NCBI GenBank assembly: GCA_964397255.1
Contig: CAYNHQ010000005.1
Coordinates: 137,204 to 201,203, forward strand
Reading direction: 5' to 3'
Length of the DNA stretch: 64,000 nt
DNA from: CAYNHQ01 sp964397255
Lineage (GTDB): Bacteria > Bdellovibrionota_G > JALEGL01 > DATDPG01
Part shown: piece by piece, positions 58,788-64,000 of the stretch
Numbering within the stretch: the stretch's first letter is position 1
How the letters are laid out: each line of letters starts with the position of its first letter
Made by a program: the position numbers and the translations under genes
Notes under the pieces: generated by a model
The model's database searches: none
The model's input: the letters and a program-made list of their open reading frames with translations, nothing else
Told to the model about the DNA's origin: nothing

Positions 58788-59564
58788 ATGGCAACGGTAG
58801 AACTCAAAGTTCAAGATCGAATTGGGACCGTCACGTTTCAGCGCCCCGAAGCACTCAATGCTCTCAATCGTGAAATGGTGGAACTCTTTGCGCGCGTCGT
58901 TGAAGAAATTCGCGAGCGAAAAGATATTGCTATTGTGATTCTTACCGGCGCGGGAGAAAAAGCGTTTATTGCCGGAGCCGATATTAAAGAGATAGAAGGA
59001 CTCACAACATTTGAAGCAAAACGTTTTGCGGCCATGGGGCAGGATGTTCTTTTCGCTCTCGAACAATTGCCGAAAATTACGATTGCAGCCGTTCATGGCT
59101 TCGCCCTCGGCGGGGGGTGTGAATTCGCTATGGCCTGTGACCTCATTTACGCCTCCGAGAAAGCCAAGTTCGGCCAACCGGAAGTCAATCTGGGTGTGAT
59201 TCCCGGTTTTGGTGGAACGCAGCGACTGATTCGCTTGGTGGGGCCGATGAAAGCGCGCGAATTAATTTATACGGGAAATATGATAGATGCCGCAGAAGCG
59301 TATCGAATCGGCCTCGTGGCGAATGTCTTTCCGCCAGAGAAATTAATGGAAAGCGTGCGAGAGATCGCGAGAACCATTCTTTCAAAGGGCCCGGAAGCGA
59401 TTCGAAGAGCAAAAGTCACGCTCCGTGAAGGACCGAATCTGGATCTTACAAAAGCCTGCGCGCTGGAACGGGAAGAATTCGCCAAATGTTTTGCCCACCT
59501 CGACCAAAAAGAGGGAATGAAGGCATTTTTGGAAAAACGAAAACCAAATTGGAGAGATGAATGA
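58788..59564 (+). CDS. Enoyl-CoA hydratase (crotonase)
   Basis: A 258-residue crotonase-fold protein. The oxyanion-hole loops and catalytic Glu residues are seen in AFIAGADIKEIEG, GFALGGGCEFAMACDLIYAS (Glu near 112) and GQPEVNLGVIPGFGGTQRL (Glu near 132). The second Glu is kept, so hydratase activity is expected. It interconverts crotonyl-CoA and 3-hydroxybutyryl-CoA. It starts at ATG 58788, 4 bases after the dehydrogenase stop, and its last bases overlap the acyl-CoA dehydrogenase gene. Confidence 0.92.
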   Translation: MATVELKVQDRIGTVTFQRPEALNALNREMVELFARVVEEIRERKDIAIVILTGAGEKAFIAGADIKEIEGLTTFEAKRFAAMGQDVLFALEQLPKITIAAVHGFALGGGCEFAMACDLIYASEKAKFGQPEVNLGVIPGFGGTQRLIRLVGPMKARELIYTGNMIDAAEAYRIGLVANVFPPEKLMESVREIARTILSKGPEAIRRAKVTLREGPNLDLTKACALEREEFAKCFAHLDQKEGMKAFLEKRKPNWRDE

Positions 59565-60718
59565 ATTTTGAATTAGGCGAAGAGCATCGAGCGCTTCAAA
59601 AAATGGTCCGCGATTTCGCCGAGAAAGAGCTTCGACCAGTCGCCGCGAAAAATGACCAAACCCAAACGTTTCCCTCGGAACAGGTGAAGAAATTGGGTGA
59701 GTTGGGACTCATGGGTGTGACTGTACCTACAGAATATGGCGGGTCGGGAATGGATGCCCTTTCGTACGTCATTGTCATGGAAGAGCTTTCACGTGTCTGT
59801 GCTTCTACGGCCGTTATTTTGTCCGTCAACAACTCTCTTGTGTGTGAAGTCATTAAAAACTGGGGAACAGAAGAGCAAAAGAAAAAGTACCTCGTTCCTC
59901 TCGCCAAGGGCGAAAAGCTGGGCGCCTATTGCCTCACAGAACCGATGTCGGGTTCAGATGCGGCGACACAAAAAACGACCGCGCGAAAAGAAGGCGATTT
60001 TTATGTCGTCAATGGTGCGAAGAATTGGATCACCAATGGCCCGCAGGCCCACTATTACATTCTTTTTGCCATGAGCGATCCCGAAAAGAAAGCGAAGGGG
60101 GTGAGCGCCTTCATCATAGAGTCCACATGGTCCGGCATCGGCGTTGGAAAAGACGAAAATAAATTGGGCATTCGGGCTTCGGGAACATGCACAATCAGTT
60201 TCACAGAGGTTCGTGTACCCGTGGCGAATCGTTTGGGCACTGAAGGAGAAGGTTTCAAAATCGCCATGGCGACGCTCGATGGTGGAAGAATTGGAATTGC
60301 CGCACAGGCGCTCGGCATTGCTCAAGCGGCGCTGGAAGAAGCGATTAAATATACAAAAGAACGAAAGCAATTTGGAAAATCGATTTCGGATTTTCAAGGT
60401 GTCCGATGGGCACTGGCCGATATGGCCACGCAAGTGGAGGCTTCTCGTCTTCTCGTCTATCAGGCGGCATGGAAGAAGTCTCTGGGCGAGCGTTATACGA
60501 AATGGTCAGCCATTGCCAAGCTCTTCGCTTCGGAAACTTCTTCGCGTGTGACAAACAAGGCTCTTCAGCTTCACGGTGGATACGGCTACATTAAAGATTA
60601 TCCTGTGGAACGTTATCTCCGTGATGCGCGAATTACGGAAATCTATGAAGGCACAAGTGAAATTCAACGCCTCGTTATTGCAAACCAGGTATTAAAAGAG
60701 GTCGCTGAAGCCCACTGA
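59561..60718 (+). CDS. Acyl-CoA dehydrogenase (short-chain, butyryl-CoA type)
   Basis: A 385-residue FAD-dependent acyl-CoA dehydrogenase. Typical motifs: YCLTEPMSGSDAA, GAKNWITNGPQAH, QALGIAQAALEEA, QLHGGYGYIKDYPVERYLRD and the catalytic Glu in YEGTSEIQRLVIANQVL near residue 366. That position is typical of short/medium-chain enzymes. It oxidises butyryl-CoA to crotonyl-CoA with electron-transfer flavoprotein as acceptor; no etf genes are in the window. It overlaps the crotonase gene by 4 bases. Confidence 0.92.
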   Translation: MNFELGEEHRALQKMVRDFAEKELRPVAAKNDQTQTFPSEQVKKLGELGLMGVTVPTEYGGSGMDALSYVIVMEELSRVCASTAVILSVNNSLVCEVIKNWGTEEQKKKYLVPLAKGEKLGAYCLTEPMSGSDAATQKTTARKEGDFYVVNGAKNWITNGPQAHYYILFAMSDPEKKAKGVSAFIIESTWSGIGVGKDENKLGIRASGTCTISFTEVRVPVANRLGTEGEGFKIAMATLDGGRIGIAAQALGIAQAALEEAIKYTKERKQFGKSISDFQGVRWALADMATQVEASRLLVYQAAWKKSLGERYTKWSAIAKLFASETSSRVTNKALQLHGGYGYIKDYPVERYLRDARITEIYEGTSEIQRLVIANQVLKEVAEAH

Positions 60719-60727
60719 GGAGGTTGC

Positions 60728-62389
60728 ATGTCGGACGTAAAAAAGTCGCTCAAAGAGTGGGAAGAAAAGGTTTTAAAAAAAGCGCTGGAGGAAAAGCCCG
60801 AGCGCGAAAAAACATTCTCCACCATTTCGAATCATGAAATCCGTCGCCTCTACACTCCTGTAGATACGGAAACCCTCAAGTACGATCGCGATTTAGGAAT
60901 GCCGGGGGAATATCCATTCACGCGCGGCATTCATTCTACCATGTATCGAGGTCGTCTTTGGACGATGCGGCAATTCGCCGGTTTCGGGACGGCGAAAGAT
61001 TCCAACAAGCGTTTCCATTACCTTTTGGAGCAGGGGCAGACGGGTCTTTCGGTCGCCTTTCATATGCCGACGATCATGGGCTACGACTCCGATCATGATC
61101 GCTCGCGCGGTGAAGTGGGAAAAACGGGAGTTTCCATCGATACGCTCGCCGATATGGAAGAGCTTTTTTATGGAATCCCTCTCGACCGTGTCACGACATC
61201 CATGACAATCAATGCGCCGGCAACCATTCTTTTTTCGATGTATCTCGTGGTTGCCGAAAAACAGAGCGTTTCATGGGACAAAGTCGGCGGCACGACACAA
61301 AACGATATTTTGAAAGAATATATTGCCCAAAAGTCATGGATTTATCCTCCCCGACCTTCCGTTCGCCTGATCACCGACATGATGGCCTTTGCATCGAAGA
61401 ATGTTCCTCGCTGGAACACGATTTCGATTTCCGGCTATCACATTCGTGAGGCGGGATCGACAGCGATTCAAGAAGTCGCGTTTACGCTGGCCGATGGAAT
61501 TGGTTATATCCAGGCGGGGATCGAAGCGGGAATGGATGTGGATGAATTCGCTCCCCGGTTGTCGTACTTTTTTAACTCACACAACGACTTTTTCGAGGAA
61601 ATCGCGAAATTTCGCGCGGCCCGAAGACTTTGGGCAAAAATCATGAAGGAACGTTTCAAAGCCAAAAATCCGAGAAGCTGGATGTGCCGTTTCCATACGC
61701 AAACCGCAGGTTGCTCGCTTACAGCCCAGCAGCCCTATAACAATGTAGTTCGAACAACAGTTCAGGCCCTCGCCGCGGTTTTAGGGGGCACACAATCGCT
61801 GCATACCAATTCACTTGATGAGACATTGGCTCTTCCGACGGAAGAATCGGTGACGCTGGCCCTTCGAACGCAGCAGATCATTGCCGAAGAGTCCAGCGTG
61901 GCGGCGACGATCGATCCCTTCGCAGGAAGTTATTTCATCGAGACACTCACAAACGAAATTCAAAAGGGAGCTGAGGAATACATTGCGAAGATCGATGACA
62001 TGGGAGGAATCATTCCGGCGATTGAAAAAGGTTATCCGCAGCGGGAAATCGGAAATGCCGCATACAAGTATCAGCAGCAAGTCGAGCGGAAGGAAAAAAT
62101 TATCGTCGGCGTGAATAAATATATCGCGGAGGACGAAGAACCCATGCCGACGATGTATATTGACGACAAAGTCGAACAGACGCAGATTGAAAATGTAAAG
62201 CGAATTAAGGCTTCACGCGACAATCGCCTCGTGAAAGAACGTTTGGAACGTTTAAAAACAGCGGCGAAAACGAAAGAAAATGTCATGCCGCATGTGGTGG
62301 ATGCTGTTCGAGCGTATGCTTCGCTCGGTGAAATTTGTGATGTGTTTCGTTCGGTGTTTGGGGAGTATCATGATCCAAAGTGGCTTTAA
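60728..62389 (+). CDS. icmA: Acyl-CoA mutase large subunit, isobutyryl-CoA mutase type (IcmA-like)
   Basis: A 553-residue member of the methylmalonyl-CoA mutase family that contains only the substrate-binding barrel. The B12-binding domain is absent, so a separate small subunit is needed. Aligned by eye to methylmalonyl-CoA mutase, the substrate-determining Tyr89 is Phe here (F83, WTMRQFAGF) and Arg207 is Gln (Q201, EYIAQKSW), the pair found in isobutyryl-CoA mutase. The catalytic His244 is H238 (ISGYHIREAG). One change is odd: His (H112, VAFHMPT) where family members have Asp. It lies 9 bases after the butyryl-CoA dehydrogenase gene, which fits interconversion of isobutyryl-CoA and butyryl-CoA. 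Confidence 0.82.
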   Translation: MSDVKKSLKEWEEKVLKKALEEKPEREKTFSTISNHEIRRLYTPVDTETLKYDRDLGMPGEYPFTRGIHSTMYRGRLWTMRQFAGFGTAKDSNKRFHYLLEQGQTGLSVAFHMPTIMGYDSDHDRSRGEVGKTGVSIDTLADMEELFYGIPLDRVTTSMTINAPATILFSMYLVVAEKQSVSWDKVGGTTQNDILKEYIAQKSWIYPPRPSVRLITDMMAFASKNVPRWNTISISGYHIREAGSTAIQEVAFTLADGIGYIQAGIEAGMDVDEFAPRLSYFFNSHNDFFEEIAKFRAARRLWAKIMKERFKAKNPRSWMCRFHTQTAGCSLTAQQPYNNVVRTTVQALAAVLGGTQSLHTNSLDETLALPTEESVTLALRTQQIIAEESSVAATIDPFAGSYFIETLTNEIQKGAEEYIAKIDDMGGIIPAIEKGYPQREIGNAAYKYQQQVERKEKIIVGVNKYIAEDEEPMPTMYIDDKVEQTQIENVKRIKASRDNRLVKERLERLKTAAKTKENVMPHVVDAVRAYASLGEICDVFRSVFGEYHDPKWL

Positions 62390-62402
62390 CCAGGAGAAAA
62401 CG

Positions 62403-62837
62403 ATGAAAAAATCAGTGATTCTAGGTGTGGCATTTTTGTTCATTTCAGGTGCGGCGTTCGCCCATCATAAGGGCAACCACGAAGGTGCGTGCAAAGCTGA
62501 TGTCGAGAAATTTTGTAAGGATGTGAAACCGGGCGGAGGCGCGATTCTGAAATGCCTCAACGAGCACTCGTCGGAGCTTTCAACGGAATGCAAAGAACGA
62601 AAAATGGCGATGAAAGAACATGTCGAAAAATTCATGGAAGTCTGCAAAGACGATCTCAATAAATACTGCTCCAAAACCCCACGGGGCGAGGGCAAAAAAT
62701 TAAAATGCCTCAATAAGAATGAAGCCAATCTCGCTCCTGCCTGCAAGGATGAAGTCACTGCCATGAAGGCGAAGCACGAGGAATGGAAAGAAAAGAGACA
62801 CGAAATGAAAGAAGAGGAATCCGAAGAGAAAAAGTAA
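62403..62837 (+). CDS. Periplasmic Cys-rich protein with two GLG1-type repeats
   Basis: A 144-residue exported protein with signal peptide SVILGVAFLFISGAAFA, cleaved before HHKGN. The mature part has two copies of C-x7-C-x12-C-x11-C (starting at CKADVEKFC and CKDDLNKYC), the spacing of the Golgi cysteine-rich (GLG1) repeat, so four disulphides are likely. A highly charged Lys/Glu tail follows. Bacterial members occur in many Proteobacteria and have no known function. The ribosome site is AGGAG, 6 bases upstream. The mutase stop is only 13 bases before it, so it may be transcribed with that operon. Confidence 0.7.
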   Translation: MKKSVILGVAFLFISGAAFAHHKGNHEGACKADVEKFCKDVKPGGGAILKCLNEHSSELSTECKERKMAMKEHVEKFMEVCKDDLNKYCSKTPRGEGKKLKCLNKNEANLAPACKDEVTAMKAKHEEWKEKRHEMKEEESEEKK

Positions 62838-62860
62838 CTTCGTAGGCCACCTTCAAAACC

Positions 62861-62898
62861 CCGCGAAAATATCCTTAAATTTTGCGGCTTTGTGTTTA
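62861..62898 (+). terminator. Probable rho-independent terminator
   Basis: Stem CCGC(g)AAAAT / ATTTTGCGG with a short AT-rich loop, followed by a T-rich run (CTTTGTGTTT). It lies 24 bases after the Cys-rich protein gene and would end the long operon. One bulged base and the imperfect T run lower certainty. Confidence 0.5.
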
Positions 62899-62922
62899 AG
62901 CAAAATCGCCTGGAATTAGATT

Positions 62923-62941
62923 GTATATCATGGTAATATAC
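62923..62941 (+). promoter_or_regulatory. Palindromic operator before the BrnT/BrnA-type operon
   Basis: A 6-bp inverted repeat GTATAT-N7-ATATAC ends 3 bases before the toxin ATG and overlaps a possible -10 (TAATAT, 62935-62940). Antitoxins of this type repress their own promoter through such palindromes. Confidence 0.4.
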
Positions 62942-62944
62942 TAA

Positions 62945-63268
62945 ATGAATAAGCCGGAAGGCCATGTTTTTAGAGACGTTGAGGGATTCGAGTGGGATGA
63001 AGGGAATGTCGAAAAAAATGTTCGGAAACACAGGGTTTCGAGTGCTGAATGTGAAGAAGTCTTTTTTGAAATGCCGATGTTTGTGTTTTATGACGCGGTG
63101 CATTCTGAAAATGAGAAACGATATCTTGTATTGGGGAAATCGAATCGAGGGCGGCATTTGTTCATTGTTTTTACAATTCGAAGAAACAAGGTGCGCGTGA
63201 TTTCTGCAAGAGATATGAGTCGAAGAGAAAGGAGGAGCTATGAAGAAAAAGCAAAAGAAGATTCCTGA
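62945..63268 (+). CDS. brnT: BrnT family toxin
   Basis: A 107-residue protein with the BrnT pattern: FEWDEGNVEKNVRKHRVSSA (residues ~15-34), FYDAVHSENEKRYLVLGKS, HLFIVFTIRRNKVRVISAR and the basic end MSRRERRSYEE. BrnT is a RelE-fold ribonuclease that slows growth by cutting mRNA. The toxin-first order with the antitoxin gene overlapping by 29 bases is normal for this class, unlike most other toxin-antitoxin operons. Confidence 0.87.
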   Translation: MNKPEGHVFRDVEGFEWDEGNVEKNVRKHRVSSAECEEVFFEMPMFVFYDAVHSENEKRYLVLGKSNRGRHLFIVFTIRRNKVRVISARDMSRRERRSYEEKAKEDS

Positions 63269-63509
63269 TTTCAAAACAGAAGGAGAGGAGCGACGTTTTT
63301 GGCTCAAGCATGATTCAACTGACTATATTGATTGGAGACAAGCTAAGCAGGGTTTATTTTCGAAACTGCAACCCTCTACGAAAACGATTTCTTTAAGGCT
63401 TCCAGAAATGCTTCTTGCTCAGGTCCGGCGGGAAGCAAGAAAACGGGATGTTCCCTATCAATCCCTGATCAAAATTTGGCTCGCTGAACAAGTGAAGAAT
63501 GTCGCATAA
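63240..63509 (+). CDS. brnA: BrnA/CopG-type antitoxin
   Basis: An 89-residue protein. The N-terminal part (IPDFKTEGEERRFWLKHDST, residues ~8-27) wraps the toxin. The C-terminal ribbon-helix-helix (TISLRLPEMLLAQVRREA, then VPYQSLIKIWLAEQV) binds DNA as a dimer. It neutralises BrnT and represses the operon, probably at the palindrome 62923-62941. A GGAGGAG ribosome site lies just before its ATG inside the toxin gene. Confidence 0.85.
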   Translation: MKKKQKKIPDFKTEGEERRFWLKHDSTDYIDWRQAKQGLFSKLQPSTKTISLRLPEMLLAQVRREARKRDVPYQSLIKIWLAEQVKNVA

Positions 63510-63536
63510 TTGGACACAAATTTTTTCTTACCTTTA

Positions 63537-64000
63537 TCAGAAATTGATGTTGACTTCTAGGTTTGCTCCGTCACCCGTTACGGCAACAAGGGGCGTGACA
63601 TGTTCGAGGAGCGAATGTTTACGTTGGATCGCGTAATTATATTCGCGCACACCGGAAATTCCTCCTGCGGCATCCCAGATCAACGATGGCGCATAAAATA
63701 ATACACCCACTAAAATGAGTACTGAACCTAACTGACTGTAGTCATCGCTGGGTCCGTAAGAATTTCTTGAGGTCAGCGCAATACCACTTCCTAAAAGGAA
63801 TGCTCCCGGAATTCCCAGGAGGATGCTTCCCATGGCTTGTCCTGGTTTATTTGCATAAAAGAGTGCGTCACCCGGGATTGGGTCGAGGGCGAGAAGTGTA
63901 GCGATGCCTACCGATTTAGGCTTCTTCTCCTCTGCACGTAAAGAAATTGGAGTGCGGGCGGGAAACTGGAGTCGCAGGAGCTTAGCTGAGTGGGCGTGAC
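63537..64000 (-). CDS. Partial small membrane protein, unrecognised (5' end outside window)
   Basis: The frame is open from the right edge down to the stop at 63537, so at least 154 codons are coding. The visible part contains a PIPGDALFYANKPGQAMGS segment, then a hydrophobic hairpin (ILLGIPGAFLLGSGIAL, then LGSVLILVGVLFYAPSLIWD) and a short C-terminal beta part (LVAVTGDGANLEVNINF). The KPGQA loop followed by a Gly-rich helix recalls small TM2-like or tail-anchored membrane proteins, but I do not recognise the family. An internal ATG (63833) is not the likely start, because coding continues above it. Confidence 0.5.
   Translation of the reverse strand, partial: HAHSAKLLRLQFPARTPISLRAEEKKPKSVGIATLLALDPIPGDALFYANKPGQAMGSILLGIPGAFLLGSGIALTSRNSYGPSDDYSQLGSVLILVGVLFYAPSLIWDAAGGISGVREYNYAIQRKHSLLEHVTPLVAVTGDGANLEVNINF

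Noticed and set aside
60728..62389. Methylmalonyl-CoA mutase large subunit
   Set aside because: Overall similarity fits, but Tyr89 and Arg207 are replaced by Phe and Gln, and the operon handles C4 acyl-CoAs rather than propionyl-CoA.
1..64000. CRISPR arrays, tRNA/rRNA genes, transposases, phage or integrative-element ends
   Set aside because: Looked for on both strands in all intergenic spaces; no repeat arrays, cloverleaf sequences, transposase motifs or flanking repeats were found.

Overview
The window is about 64 kb of very compact bacterial chromosome. No gap between genes exceeds 175 bases, and there is no rRNA, tRNA, CRISPR array, phage or insertion sequence that I can see. The organism is Gram-negative: there are outer-membrane barrels, an AsmA-family protein, a Wza/Wzc export system, an O-antigen-type polymerase and flippase, and many lipoproteins. 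A Hanks-type Ser/Thr kinase, a PP2C-like phosphatase and exported DUF1585/DUF1501-like proteins suggest a deltaproteobacterial-type lineage (Myxococcota, Bdellovibrionota or an uncultured relative). That placement is inference; no marker gene here settles it.

Layout. (1) 1-7151: end of an unknown gene, a DUF218 lipoprotein, a PP2C-like phosphatase, an unknown secreted protein, the ABC-F factor EttA and an AsmA-like protein. (2) 7148-13279: a tyrosine-catabolism locus, with an aminotransferase divergent from fahA-maiA-hpd-hmgA and a haem-oxygenase-like diiron protein as last gene. (3) 13453-43307: a 30-kb surface-polysaccharide region. It starts with an export operon (small secreted protein, barrel, Wza-like, Wzc-like), continues with sugar-nucleotide genes and a fused MraY/FlaA1-like initiating transferase, and includes two polymerase/ligase proteins, a flippase, many glycosyltransferases and an acetamidino-sugar module (amidotransferase, HisH and HisF paralogues). 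A toxin-antitoxin pair and an alcohol dehydrogenase lie within it. (4) 43368-50702: housekeeping genes (Trm112, AcpS, YicC, Gmk, RpoZ, a Ser/Thr kinase, Pgk, TpiA, SecG), with one unknown exported-protein gene inserted between gmk and rpoZ. (5) 50725-56704: an SH3-plus-barrel protein, an exported redox-like cluster and a 2OG-Fe(II) oxygenase. (6) 56740-62389: a C4 acyl-CoA operon. (7) 62403-64000: a Cys-rich periplasmic protein, a BrnT/BrnA pair and a partial membrane protein.

How the parts work together. The tyrosine locus can take 4-hydroxyphenylpyruvate to fumarate and acetoacetate. The C4 operon encodes thiolase, 3-hydroxybutyryl-CoA dehydrogenase, crotonase, acyl-CoA dehydrogenase and a B12 mutase. 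The mutase looks like methylmalonyl-CoA mutase, but carries the Phe/Gln pair of isobutyryl-CoA mutase at the substrate-determining positions, so the operon reads as a complete isobutyryl-CoA to acetyl-CoA route (or its reverse).

A second pattern runs through the window. Many operon-first genes have no ribosome binding site. Instead they have a sigma70-like -35/-10 pair whose -10 hexamer ends only 6-10 nt before the start codon, which implies leaderless or nearly leaderless mRNAs. This pattern also helps to choose several start codons.
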